Source: Pseudomonas sp. Fl4BN1 (GTDB taxonomy: Bacteria; Pseudomonadota; Gammaproteobacteria; Pseudomonadales; Pseudomonadaceae). Taken from it: a DNA stretch of 64,000 nt. This document shows, piece after piece, positions 1 through 7,171 of the stretch; position 1 is the first letter of the stretch; every line of letters begins with the position of its first letter. The DNA lies in the NCBI RefSeq assembly GCF_009908285.1, contig NZ_JAAARM010000031.1, positions 1 through 64,000 of the forward strand, written 5' to 3'. The notes beneath the pieces are model-generated. The model saw only the letters and a program-made list of their open reading frames with translations, did not search any database and was not told the DNA's origin. The position numbers were made by a program, and so were the translations under genes.

Positions 1-588
1 CTGCGGGGTTGGGATCATGGGCGGGGGGTGGATGCGGGACGGCTGATTGGTACTTGGCAGGACAGCGACAACAAAGCACATACTCACGGGTTAACTGCAG
101 GTGCTGGATGGAAAATTCTTTCTTCTGATATTACCTCCGGTGGGGGACTTACAGGAGGAGCGGGTTCCAGGGTCAGCTACTTAGGCGAAATTGCGAGTTC
201 GGGTGGTTCGGAAGCTCGGCCGCGCAACCTGGCGGTCATGTGGTGCATCAAAGCCTGGAACGCCCCGGTCAATCAGGGAAACATCGACATCGCAGGCTTG
301 GCTGCAAACGTTTCAGCGCTAGAAGTCAGACCACGGGGCCTAGGTGATGGTCAGGCCTGGCAGAACGTCACGGCTAGCCGCGTTTCTGGCACGGTCTACA
401 CAAACACGACGGGTCGTCCAATTCAGGTCCAGGTATCAATAAACTCCGGCGCAGTTACTGCTACTTGCGGGGGGGTGACTGTGACAAGTATTGCGTATTA
501 CACAACGTTTGTTGTCCCTGCTGGTGCAACCTATTCAGTAACTCTTAATAATCCGGTTAGTCCCCTATGGTCGGAGCTGCGCACATGA
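1..588 (+). CDS. Phage tail fibre protein, C-terminal part (5' end outside window)
   Basis: The frame is open from base 1, so the gene starts upstream; a GTG at 28 lies inside the same frame and is unlikely to be the true start. The first residues read LRGWDHGRGVDAGR, the conserved block of phage tail collar/fibre tips, followed by a Gly/Ser-rich stretch and a C-terminal domain of about 95 residues that would contact the host surface. The phrase RPRNLAVMWCIKAWNAP is typical of the end of the collar domain in Pseudomonas and Mu-like tail fibres. It overlaps the next gene by ATGA, the usual fibre/chaperone coupling. It belongs to a prophage or tailocin whose remainder is left of the window. Confidence 0.85.
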   Translation: MRGWDHGRGVDAGRLIGTWQDSDNKAHTHGLTAGAGWKILSSDITSGGGLTGGAGSRVSYLGEIASSGGSEARPRNLAVMWCIKAWNAPVNQGNIDIAGLAANVSALEVRPRGLGDGQAWQNVTASRVSGTVYTNTTGRPIQVQVSINSGAVTATCGGVTVTSIAYYTTFVVPAGATYSVTLNNPVSPLWSELRT

Positions 589-965
589 AATATTTCCATA
601 ACTCCCAGACCGACAAGGTCCATGCTTACGATGACGATGCCCCAGCGCACTTTATCCCTAGCCATCTGATACCCATGTCCGAAGAGGAGGCGCAGGTTTA
701 CATCGACAGCACGACAGCGCCATTGCCTGCGACGCAGGACAGCGAGCGCAATTGGCGTGATACCGAGTTGGCTTCATTTATGTGGCTGCGTGAACGTCAC
801 CGCGATCAACTGGAAATCGAAGCTCCGACAAGTATTGATGGCGAGCAATTCAAGGCGCTGCTTGTGTATATGCAGGCGCTGCGCGACTGGCCACAGTCGT
901 CTGACTTTCCTGATGCCCGGTACCGTCCTGCAGCGCCGCCCTGGGTTGCTGAGCAGAGCGAGTAA
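585..965 (+). CDS. Tail fibre assembly chaperone
   Basis: This 126-residue protein starts at ATG 585, inside the ATGA overlap with the fibre gene, with a GGAGCTG ribosome site about 6 nt upstream; a start at 567 would lack this spacing. The second half (WRDTELASFMWLRERHRD, then a Trp/Pro/Arg-rich end) matches the phage tail assembly chaperone domain common in Pseudomonas prophages. The expected role is folding or trimerising the adjacent tail fibre. A strong terminator directly follows the stop codon, so fibre and chaperone close a structural transcription unit. Confidence 0.8.
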   Translation: MKYFHNSQTDKVHAYDDDAPAHFIPSHLIPMSEEEAQVYIDSTTAPLPATQDSERNWRDTELASFMWLRERHRDQLEIEAPTSIDGEQFKALLVYMQALRDWPQSSDFPDARYRPAAPPWVAEQSE

Positions 966-966
966 A

Positions 967-992
967 CGCCCCGCACTGATGGGGCGTTTTTT
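967..992 (+). terminator. Rho-independent terminator after the tail fibre genes
   Basis: CGCCCC (967-972) pairs with GGGGCG (981-986) across an 8-nt loop and is followed by six T. It starts 2 nt after the chaperone stop codon and 23 nt before the endolysin start. Confidence 0.8.
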
Positions 993-1014
993 ATCCAACC
1001 TCGAAAATCTGACC

Positions 1015-1578
1015 ATGCTGATTACCGAACAACAACTGCAACAAATCATGCCTAACGCCCGCCGCCAAGCGGGCGTTTTTGTTTCTCCACTCAACACCGC
1101 CATGGCTCATCGGCAGATCGATACGCCGAAGCGCCAGGCGGCCTTTCTCGCCCAGATCGGTCACGAATCCGGGCAACTGCAATACGTGCGTGAACTGGGT
1201 AGCGATCAGTACCTGAGCAAGTACGACACCGGCACTCTGGCAGCGCGCCTGGGCAACACCCCGGAAGCCGACGGTGATGGCCAGCGCTATCGCGGGCGCG
1301 GGCTGATCCAGATCACCGGACGCAGCAACTATCGCCAGTGCAGCCTCGGGCTGTTTGGCGATGAGCGCCTGCTGGAGTTGCCGGAGCTGCTGGAGCAGCC
1401 GCAATGGGCCGCCGAGTCGGCGGCCTGGTTCTGGGAGCGCGGTGGGCTTAATGCCCTGGCCGATCGCGATGAGTTCAACAGCATTACCCGACGTATCAAC
1501 GGCGGTCTGAACGGTCTGCAGGATCGTCTGCAACTCTGGGCCAGGGCACGAGCAGTGCTGTGTCTGCCCGCGATCTGA
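1015..1578 (+). CDS. Phage endolysin, glycoside hydrolase family 19
   Basis: This 187-residue enzyme would cleave peptidoglycan glycan strands during lysis. ATG 1015 gives the normal phage GH19 length and N-terminus (MLITEQQLQQIMP); the open frame continues upstream only through the terminator and chaperone region. Family marks are H50-E51-S with Glu51 as probable proton donor, the YRGRGLIQITG signature at about 92-102, and TRRINGG near 158-164. There is no signal peptide, so it needs a holin, which is not visible in the window and probably lies upstream. A perfect 8-bp hairpin followed by T residues lies within codons 14-22 (see findings). Confidence 0.88.
   Translation: MLITEQQLQQIMPNARRQAGVFVSPLNTAMAHRQIDTPKRQAAFLAQIGHESGQLQYVRELGSDQYLSKYDTGTLAARLGNTPEADGDGQRYRGRGLIQITGRSNYRQCSLGLFGDERLLELPELLEQPQWAAESAAWFWERGGLNALADRDEFNSITRRINGGLNGLQDRLQLWARARAVLCLPAI
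1055..1080 (+). terminator. Terminator-like hairpin inside the endolysin gene
   Basis: ACGCCCGC (1055-1062) and GCGGGCGT (1069-1076) form a perfect 8-bp stem with a 6-nt loop, followed by a T-run. It has the form of an intrinsic terminator but lies in coding sequence, 40 nt after the start codon. Confidence 0.45.
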
Positions 1579-1678
1579 GGCCAGGATCGACCGACAGGCA
1601 GAAAGCGTTTCTGCGTTGCCACAGGCTCGGATTTTGTGCGGATGAAAAGGTCGGCACTCCAGCCTTATCAACTGCGGT

Positions 1679-1692
1679 GCCCCTTCGGGGGC
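1679..1692 (+). promoter_or_regulatory. UUCG-type hairpin between endolysin and Rz genes
   Basis: GCCCC-TTCG-GGGGC forms a 5-bp stem with a stable UUCG tetraloop in the 165-nt gap between the endolysin stop and the i-spanin start. It may stabilise mRNA or pause transcription. No T-run follows. Confidence 0.4.
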
Positions 1693-1743
1693 GAACGCAG
1701 CGCTACCGGGTCTTGCCCTTCATCTCGCCAAAGGAGCATCGCG

Positions 1744-2259
1744 ATGAACCTTCGCAGTTGGTTGGCCATCGCCGTCGCGGCCGGGTTGCTCTATGCCCTC
1801 GGCTACGTGAGCGGTGCCAGCACTGAACGGATTAAAAACCAGGGCCTCGATGAAACTCGTCTCAGGCAATCCTTCGAGCAAGGCCAGGCCCTGGGCACGG
1901 TCAAGGAAAAGGTGGTGGTCGAGTACGTTGACCGCATCGTCAAGGTCTACCAGGCGGGCGCCACCCTCACCAAGGAAGTCCCTATCTATGTCTCGAAAAC
2001 AGCGGATGACGCTTGTGTCGTGCCTGATGGTTTTGTCCGGGTGCACGACGCCGGCGCCGCCAACCTGCCCGTGGCCGGAGGCCCCAGCGTCGCTGATGGC
2101 ACCGCCTCGGGTCTTGCACTCTCTACCGTCGCCGCCAGCGTCGTCGACAACTACAGCGAATGCCACGCTAATGCCGAGCAATTGAAGGCGTTGCAGCAGT
2201 GGGTTCGTGAGTCTCAGGCAGTGCGACAGGGCACCGCGGCGGCGCAGCGGCAGCACTGA
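1744..2259 (+). CDS. Rz-like i-spanin (inner-membrane spanin subunit)
   Basis: This 171-residue protein has an N-terminal transmembrane segment at about residues 5-22 (WLAIAVAAGLLYALGY), then a charged helical periplasmic region, the layout of Rz-type i-spanins. Start ATG 1744 has AAGGAG at 1731-1736. Position after an endolysin in a tail locus supports a lysis function. With the Rz1-like lipoprotein encoded inside it in another frame, it would link inner and outer membranes and fuse them in the last step of lysis. Spanins are poorly conserved, so the call rests on topology, neighbours and the nested partner. Confidence 0.72.
   Translation: MNLRSWLAIAVAAGLLYALGYVSGASTERIKNQGLDETRLRQSFEQGQALGTVKEKVVVEYVDRIVKVYQAGATLTKEVPIYVSKTADDACVVPDGFVRVHDAGAANLPVAGGPSVADGTASGLALSTVAASVVDNYSECHANAEQLKALQQWVRESQAVRQGTAAAQRQH
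1988..2185 (+). CDS. Rz1-like o-spanin lipoprotein, nested in the Rz gene
   Basis: A 65-residue frame lies wholly inside the i-spanin gene, in the frame that starts one base later. ATG 1988 is preceded by AAGGAAG at about 1971-1977. The product has a short basic N-terminus, a hydrophobic run and the lipobox VLSGC (Cys19), then a Pro-rich mature part (TPAPPTCPWPEAP). This is the hallmark of Rz1 outer-membrane lipoproteins, and embedding in Rz is known for lambda Rz/Rz1. The frame is open further upstream, but only the ATG at 1988 puts a signal peptide at the N-terminus. It would pair with the i-spanin across the periplasm. Confidence 0.72.
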   Translation: MSRKQRMTLVSCLMVLSGCTTPAPPTCPWPEAPASLMAPPRVLHSLPSPPASSTTTANATLMPSN

Positions 2260-2545
2260 GAGCGGTACGGTGTCCCTTTATGCTTAAAAACTCGTTCAAG
2301 ACCATTGTCCAGCAGCCTGAAAACGACAGGCTCATGCTTGTCGTCTAACTAGACGGACGACGGTAGTGGTAAGCCAGCAGTCTGCTGGCGAGATCCAGGG
2401 TCTGGAGCCCGCCTATCGATCCATTCTTTACTGAGAATGATGGCCTTTTCTTGTTCGCCAGATCGTGATAGCGCGCAGGCCAACCAACGCTCAATGGCTC
2501 CCACAAGCGGAGCATGGGCCGGCAGATAATCAAGCGGATGTGCCG
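2260..2545 (+). other. Intergenic region upstream of com-llpA with inverted repeats
   Basis: This 286-nt gap holds no convincing gene. It has two dyads: CGTCTA-AC-TAGACG (2342-2355) and GCCAGCAG-T-CTGCTGGC (2373-2389). They are operator-like and lie in the only space where a promoter for the com-like gene and llpA could be. I see no clear LexA box (CTGT-N8-ACAG) here. Confidence 0.5.
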
Positions 2546-2731
2546 ATGCTAAAAGAATGCAGATGCGGTCATTGCAAACGACTTCTCGCCCGTACGGGTG
2601 AGTTCACAGAGCTCCAGATCAAATGTTCCCGATGCGGGACGTTGAATCATGTGAAGGCCACGAGCCTCGGGCAATCGCCTATGAGCGACATGAGAGCGGA
2701 ATTTTCCGCGGCCAATCATTCGACTCAATAG
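2546..2731 (+). CDS. Com-like small zinc-finger protein (Mu Com family)
   Basis: This 61-residue protein starts at ATG 2546. It carries a CxxC pair (C7GHC10), then KRLL, then a second pair (C27SRC30), with spacing and flanking residues like the Mu Com translational activator, a zinc-finger RNA-binding protein. In Mu, Com opens the mRNA of the overlapping mom gene. Here no mom-like methylase follows; the gene ends 8 nt before llpA, whose only visible ribosome site (TAGG) overlaps this stop codon. A 5-bp hairpin (GCGGA/TCCGC, 2696-2709) lies near the 3' end. A role in llpA translation is inference. Confidence 0.72.
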   Translation: MLKECRCGHCKRLLARTGEFTELQIKCSRCGTLNHVKATSLGQSPMSDMRAEFSAANHSTQ

Positions 2732-2739
2732 GTAACAAC

Positions 2740-3582
2740 ATGGCTTGGATTCGATACGACTTTACCGATAACGGTTCTTCTGTACTGCCAGCTCGCTACT
2801 ACATGGCGCCGAACCAGTTTCTGCAGTCTCCTAACAAGCGCTTCAAGCTGCTCTTTCAGCCGGATGGCAACCTCGCGCTCTATGACGGTGCTCAGTTGGC
2901 ATGGGTCGCTGACCAGAACACCCCCTTCACGAATGTGAGCAAGGGCAACAAAAAGGACCCGATGATGGTCTTCATGAATTACGGCTTCGTCCTGGATGAC
3001 CCTCTGCGTGGCCGTATCTGGTCGACTACTCCGAGCGACCCAACCATGGGCTCTCGTGAAGATGCATCACTGCGCGCGTTCACCCAGGTTCAGGATGACG
3101 GGAACATCGTAACCGTCGACACCCTCCCTCACTGGTATGCACCTAACGGCCGCGTGTTCACCCCGGCGGTCGGGGCTGCCATGATTATCGGTGGTACTAC
3201 TGAGCTGGTACCGGGTCAGTTTTACGGCGCCGGCGACCACTCTCTGGTCTTCCAGGGGGATGGCAACCTGGTGGTCTACGGTCCGAACGCCAGTGTTGTC
3301 TGGGCGACTTACACCCAGAACAAAGGCGGCGTGCGATGTGTAATGCAAGAAGACGGTAACCTGGTGATCTACGCTGCGAACAATGCCGTAGTTTGGCAAA
3401 GCGGCACTGGCGGCCACCCTGGCGCAAGTATCCGTCTGCAGGCAAACGGCAGCTTCACGATCGTAACCGAGCGGCCGATCTGGGCTCGTTTCGGGTACAC
3501 CCCAACCATCAAGCCGCCGCGTGTCTTCTACCCGGACCACAAGTGGAAAACCGGTAGCTACACCTGGAACAACGTGTTCTAA
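2740..3582 (+). CDS. llpA: Lectin-like bacteriocin LlpA (putidacin L1 type)
   Basis: This 280-residue protein consists of two tandem monocot mannose-binding lectin domains plus a C-terminal extension, the LlpA architecture and length. The N-domain has QPDGNLALY (40-48) and a degenerate QDDGNIVTV near 118-126. The C-domain has two intact QxDxNxVxY sugar-binding motifs, QGDGNLVVY (172-180) and QEDGNLVIY (203-211). There is no signal peptide, as known for LlpA, so release probably relies on lysis genes such as those upstream. LlpA proteins kill closely related pseudomonads by binding D-rhamnose LPS and acting on BamA. The start MAWIRYDF at 2740 is 8 nt after the Com-like stop; a longer frame from 2623 overlaps that gene. 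No immunity gene is seen, as usual for this class. Confidence 0.92.
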   Translation: MAWIRYDFTDNGSSVLPARYYMAPNQFLQSPNKRFKLLFQPDGNLALYDGAQLAWVADQNTPFTNVSKGNKKDPMMVFMNYGFVLDDPLRGRIWSTTPSDPTMGSREDASLRAFTQVQDDGNIVTVDTLPHWYAPNGRVFTPAVGAAMIIGGTTELVPGQFYGAGDHSLVFQGDGNLVVYGPNASVVWATYTQNKGGVRCVMQEDGNLVIYAANNAVVWQSGTGGHPGASIRLQANGSFTIVTERPIWARFGYTPTIKPPRVFYPDHKWKTGSYTWNNVF

Positions 3583-3592
3583 AAACTGCAAG

Positions 3593-3619
3593 GAGCTCCG
3601 CGATCATGCGGAGCTCTTT
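3593..3619 (+). terminator. Terminator of llpA
   Basis: GAGCTCCGC (3593-3601) and GCGGAGCTC (3608-3616) form a 9-bp perfect stem with a 6-nt loop followed by TTT, 10 nt after the llpA stop. Confidence 0.75.
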
Positions 3620-3899
3620 GCACATGGTCTCATCTTCTGCGGCAACAACTCAGGGAGAGCGGGCGAGCAAGCACAGTGTTCTTGCCATACCCTTTATTCA
3701 TTCCGGCGGGTCTAGGCATCCCGGCAAGCAGCGGAAGCTTTCTTGCTGGGGCCGCACCTACTGACGGGCTGGGGCTGCCCTGGGACTTCCTCGCCTGATG
3801 CAGTGGCCCAGAGTCGTTCGGTTTCCTGACAGCTTGTCACTTGCAAGCCACCTCGCCTGGTGTACGGTAGGTACACGCCAGCCCCATCAGGAGAGAGAC
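3620..3899 (+). promoter_or_regulatory. Right border of the phage-tail locus and cinA leader
   Basis: No gene is supported in this 280-nt gap. It contains two small dyads near cinA: TGACA-GCT-TGTCA (3827-3839) and GTGTAC-GGTAG-GTACAC (3860-3876). The second lies about 25 nt before the cinA start and could be an operator or leader hairpin. I see no obvious att-type repeat. Confidence 0.4.
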
Positions 3900-4400
3900 G
3901 TGAAAGAAATTACCCAGCTTGCCGCTGAACTCGGTCGGCGTCTGCAGGTTCTGAATGCCCACGTCACCACGGCGGAATCCTGTACGGGCGGTGGGATCGC
4001 GGAGGCGATCACCCGGATTCCGGGGAGTTCGGCCTGGTTCGAGGCCGGTTATGTGACCTACTCCAACCGCCAGAAGACCCAGCAGCTGAATGTGCCGGTG
4101 GAGCTGTTCGGCACTGTTGGTGCGGTCAGTCGCGAAGTGGTCGAGGCCATGGTCCACGGCGCCCAGGCCAAGAGTCATGCGCATTTTGCCGTGGCGGTCA
4201 GCGGTATTGCCGGGCCGGATGGCGGTTCCGCACAGAAGCCTGTGGGCACCGTCTGGCTGGCCTGGGGCGCGGGAGAGACGCTGAGCAGCGAGTGCCGGCA
4301 CTTCCCGGGGAACCGCGATGAGGTCCGCCGACAAACGGTGAAAGCCGCGCTAGAGGGGTTGCTGCAACATGCCGCGGCAGAAATCGCAAATCAGGGGTAG
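3900..4400 (+). CDS. cinA: Nicotinamide-nucleotide amidase (short CinA, PncC type)
   Basis: This 166-residue protein corresponds to the CinA C-terminal domain only, which deamidates nicotinamide mononucleotide in the pyridine nucleotide salvage cycle. Family motifs TTAESCTGGG, EAGYVTYSN, and AVSGIAGPDGG...KPVGTVW are all present. The start is GTG 3900, set by CAGGAGAGAG just upstream; the longer open frame from 3798 has no ribosome site. It precedes recA as in other Pseudomonas, where cinA marks the edge of the mutS-cinA prophage/tailocin hot spot. Confidence 0.93.
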   Translation: MKEITQLAAELGRRLQVLNAHVTTAESCTGGGIAEAITRIPGSSAWFEAGYVTYSNRQKTQQLNVPVELFGTVGAVSREVVEAMVHGAQAKSHAHFAVAVSGIAGPDGGSAQKPVGTVWLAWGAGETLSSECRHFPGNRDEVRRQTVKAALEGLLQHAAAEIANQG

Positions 4401-4427
4401 GCGATCCTCGAACGCTGTGGAATAATA

Positions 4428-4443
4428 CTGTCTACTTATACAG
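4428..4443 (+). promoter_or_regulatory. LexA (SOS) box of recA
   Basis: CTGTCTACTTATACAG is a perfect CTGT-N8-ACAG LexA operator, 40 nt upstream of the recA start codon. Confidence 0.92.
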
Positions 4444-4483
4444 GTGTTGGCCGTCAGGCCTTATTGATTACGTGAGGACTTTA

Positions 4484-5536
4484 ATGGACGACAACAAGAA
4501 GAAAGCCTTGGCTGCGGCCCTGGGTCAGATCGAACGTCAATTCGGCAAGGGTGCCGTAATGCGTATGGGCGATCACGACCGTCAGGCGATACCGGCTATT
4601 TCCACTGGCTCTCTGGGTCTGGACATTGCTCTGGGCATTGGCGGTCTGCCAAAAGGCCGTATCGTTGAAATCTACGGTCCTGAGTCGTCCGGTAAAACCA
4701 CCTTGACCCTGTCGGTCATCGCCCAGGCGCAGAAAGCTGGCGCTACCTGTGCGTTCGTCGACGCCGAGCACGCGCTGGATCCGGAATACGCTGGCAAGCT
4801 GGGGGTCAATGTTGACGACCTGCTGGTTTCCCAACCTGACACTGGCGAACAGGCACTGGAAATCACCGACATGCTGGTGCGTTCCAACGCGGTAGACGTG
4901 ATCGTCATCGACTCCGTGGCGGCCCTGGTACCCAAGGCTGAAATCGAAGGCGAAATGGGTGACATGCACGTGGGCCTGCAAGCCCGTCTGATGTCCCAGG
5001 CGCTGCGTAAAATCACCGGGAACATCAAGAACGCCAACTGCCTGGTGATCTTCATCAACCAGATTCGTATGAAGATCGGCGTGATGTTCGGCAGCCCGGA
5101 AACCACCACCGGTGGTAACGCGCTGAAGTTCTATGCTTCGGTCCGTCTGGACATCCGTCGTACTGGCGCGGTGAAGGAAGGCGACGAAGTGGTTGGCAGC
5201 GAAACCCGGGTCAAGATCGTCAAGAACAAGGTGGCTCCGCCGTTCCGTCAGGCTGAGTTCCAGATTCTTTACGGCAAGGGCATCTACCTCAACGGCGAGA
5301 TCATCGATCTGGGCGTTCTTCACGGGTTCCTGGAAAAATCCGGTGCCTGGTACAGCTACCAGGGCAACAAGATCGGTCAGGGCAAGGCCAACTCGGCGAA
5401 GTTCCTGCAGGACAACCCGGAAATTGGTAATGCGCTGGAGAAGCAGATTCGCGACAAGCTGCTGACAGCTTCGACAGACGCCAAAGCCGAGTCGGTCAAA
5501 GAGACCGAGGCCGATATGGCTGACGCCGATATCTGA
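4484..5536 (+). CDS. recA: RecA recombinase
   Basis: This 350-residue protein forms the ATP-dependent filament for strand exchange and stimulates LexA self-cleavage in the SOS response. MDDNKKKALAAAL is the standard Pseudomonas N-terminus; ATG 4484 follows a TGAGGAC ribosome site, so four extra upstream codons in frame are excluded. The Walker A motif GPESSGKTT is at residues 65-73, and the L2 loop region and the acidic C-terminal tail are intact. A perfect LexA box lies upstream. recX follows 8 nt after the stop. Confidence 0.99.
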   Translation: MDDNKKKALAAALGQIERQFGKGAVMRMGDHDRQAIPAISTGSLGLDIALGIGGLPKGRIVEIYGPESSGKTTLTLSVIAQAQKAGATCAFVDAEHALDPEYAGKLGVNVDDLLVSQPDTGEQALEITDMLVRSNAVDVIVIDSVAALVPKAEIEGEMGDMHVGLQARLMSQALRKITGNIKNANCLVIFINQIRMKIGVMFGSPETTTGGNALKFYASVRLDIRRTGAVKEGDEVVGSETRVKIVKNKVAPPFRQAEFQILYGKGIYLNGEIIDLGVLHGFLEKSGAWYSYQGNKIGQGKANSAKFLQDNPEIGNALEKQIRDKLLTASTDAKAESVKETEADMADADI

Positions 5537-5544
5537 TTGATCCA

Positions 5545-6012
5545 ATGACTGCCGTACTTGATACCCTCGTCGCGGTGCGGCGAACTGCAATGGACCTGCT
5601 CGCGCGACGCGAGCATGGTCGAGTCGAGCTGACGCGTAAACTGCGTCAGCGCGGCGCCCCTCCTGAAATGATCGAAGCCGCCCTTGACCGTTTGACGGAC
5701 GACGGGTTGCTCTCCGAATCCCGTTACCTTGAAAGCTTCGTTTTCTATCGTGCCCGTTCAGGTTATGGGCCGATGCGCATACGTGAAGAACTCAGCCAGC
5801 GCGGTTTGCAACGCAGCGATATCGATCTCGCCTTGCGTGAGTGCGCCATCGACTGGCAAGAGCAATTGCGCGATGTTTGGCAGCGCAAGTTTGCCGGCCA
5901 GCTTCCTGTGGATGCCCGGGAGCGCGCCAAGCAAGGGCGTTTTCTGAGTTACCGCGGATACTCCATGGACATGATTGGCCGTTTGTTGAGTGGCCGAGAC
6001 CTGGATGACTGA
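5545..6012 (+). CDS. recX: Regulatory protein RecX
   Basis: This 155-residue protein has the three-helix repeats of RecX (LARREHGRVELTRKLRQRG; LLSESRYLESFVFYRARSGYGPMRI; GYSMDMIGRLL). RecX binds in the RecA filament groove and limits RecA activity. It lies 8 nt after recA and is probably co-transcribed, sharing the SOS control. Confidence 0.96.
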   Translation: MTAVLDTLVAVRRTAMDLLARREHGRVELTRKLRQRGAPPEMIEAALDRLTDDGLLSESRYLESFVFYRARSGYGPMRIREELSQRGLQRSDIDLALRECAIDWQEQLRDVWQRKFAGQLPVDARERAKQGRFLSYRGYSMDMIGRLLSGRDLDD

Positions 6013-6019
6013 TGCCGTA

Positions 6020-6040
6020 CCCGCTGCATGATGCAGCGGG
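6020..6040. terminator. Hairpin between convergent recX and the LOG-family gene
   Basis: CCCGCTGCA (6020-6028) and TGCAGCGGG (6032-6040) make a perfect 9-bp stem with a 3-nt loop. It sits between two convergent genes and probably ends transcription from both sides, though neither side has a good T-run. Confidence 0.6.
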
Positions 6041-6052
6041 CGATGGCTTTGA

Positions 6053-7171
6053 TCAGCTGACTTTGCTGGTTTCTCTCTCGCGCTGTGTCGCCTTGGGTTG
6101 CGGCCTGGACCAGTTTTTCGGTTGGTTGATGAAGTCGATCAACTCGCGCAAGCGACCATTGTCCCTAGCGTTGAAGATGAACGACAGCCGCGCCAGATGG
6201 CTGAACTGCACTTCGTCATGTTCCTCACCGCTGTAGGCATGTTGCTGGAACTGACCGCTCAGGCACAGGTCGGCGAATGCTGTTTGCATCTGTTCCAGCG
6301 CCTGTTCATTGAGGTTGTAGTTCATGCGGATAACGAACTGCTGTTTCAGCCAGCGGCTGGAATGGAAGTTGGCATAGAACTGCTGGATTTCCTCCACCGC
6401 TTCTTCGGTACTGTGCACCAGGCGAACGAGTTTCATATCGCTGGGCAGGATGTAGCGATTGGCTTCCAACTGGTTGTGGATGAAGTCCAGGGCACCTTGC
6501 CAGAACTGCCCGCCCGGTGCGTCCAACAGCACCACTGGTACCAGCGGGCTTTTGCCGGTCTGAATCAACGTTAGTACTTCCAGAGCTTCATCCAGGGTGC
6601 CGAAACCTCCTGGGCAGAGCACCAGAGCATCGGCTTCCTTGACGAAGAACAGCTTGCGGGTGAAGAAGAAGTGGAACGACAGGAGATTCTCTGTGCCGCC
6701 GACTGTGGGGTTGGCATGCTGTTCAAAAGGCAGGGTGATGTTGAAGCCCAGGCTGTGTTCCAGGCCTGCACCATCGTGGGCGGCAGCCATGATGCCACCG
6801 CCGGCGCCAGTGATGACCATCAGGTCCGAGCGGGCCAGGGCTGCCCCCAGCTCTTTGGCCATGGCATACAGCGGATGTTCGCTGGGGGGTCGCGCCGAGC
6901 CGAAAACCGTCACCTTGCGCCGGCCCTTGAACTGTTCCAGTACCCGGAAGGCGTGTTCCAGTTCGCGGAGTGCCTGCAGGGTAATCTTGGCGTTCCAGCG
7001 GTTGAGGTCATCCTCAGCCATCCGTAGGACAGTGAGGACCATGTCGCGGTAAAGAGCAATATTCGGGCTGTTGGGGGCAATCTGGTTGAGTTGTTCTTCG
7101 ACCTGGTTCGTGAGGTCGACACCGTTGCTTTGAAAATGACGGGTTAAAAGGTCATTCGATTGGTAAGGCAT
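6053..7171 (-). CDS. LOG-family nucleotide 5'-monophosphate nucleosidase (PpnN-like)
   Basis: This 372-residue protein has the LOG (lysine decarboxylase-like) Rossmann fold, with GSARP near 91-95, GAGGGIMAA (122-130) and the signature PGGFGTLDE (187-195), which matches PGGxGTxxE. Members hydrolyse the N-glycosidic bond of nucleoside monophosphates; the long version with extra N- and C-terminal domains resembles E. coli PpnN (YgdH), which is controlled by ppGpp. Whether it has that regulation is inference. Start ATG 7171 has an AGAAGGAGA ribosome site. It is a single gene convergent with recX. Confidence 0.85.
   Translation of the reverse strand: MPYQSNDLLTRHFQSNGVDLTNQVEEQLNQIAPNSPNIALYRDMVLTVLRMAEDDLNRWNAKITLQALRELEHAFRVLEQFKGRRKVTVFGSARPPSEHPLYAMAKELGAALARSDLMVITGAGGGIMAAAHDGAGLEHSLGFNITLPFEQHANPTVGGTENLLSFHFFFTRKLFFVKEADALVLCPGGFGTLDEALEVLTLIQTGKSPLVPVVLLDAPGGQFWQGALDFIHNQLEANRYILPSDMKLVRLVHSTEEAVEEIQQFYANFHSSRWLKQQFVIRMNYNLNEQALEQMQTAFADLCLSGQFQQHAYSGEEHDEVQFSHLARLSFIFNARDNGRLRELIDFINQPKNWSRPQPKATQRERETSKVS

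Noticed and set aside
757..1014. N-terminal extension of the endolysin
   Set aside because: Covers the chaperone gene and a terminator; GH19 proteins of this type begin near MLITEQQL.
1720..2256. Antisense frame over the Rz-like gene
   Set aside because: No ribosome site or recognisable domain; the forward strand has two supported overlapping genes.
4428..4443. Possible sigma-70 promoter as the only control of recA
   Set aside because: The perfect LexA operator explains the site better; a promoter overlaps it but its exact boxes were not assigned.
4481..5590. Long open frame (369 codons) antisense to recA
   Set aside because: It mirrors the recA codon pattern, has no ribosome site and no family resemblance; a high-GC antisense shadow.
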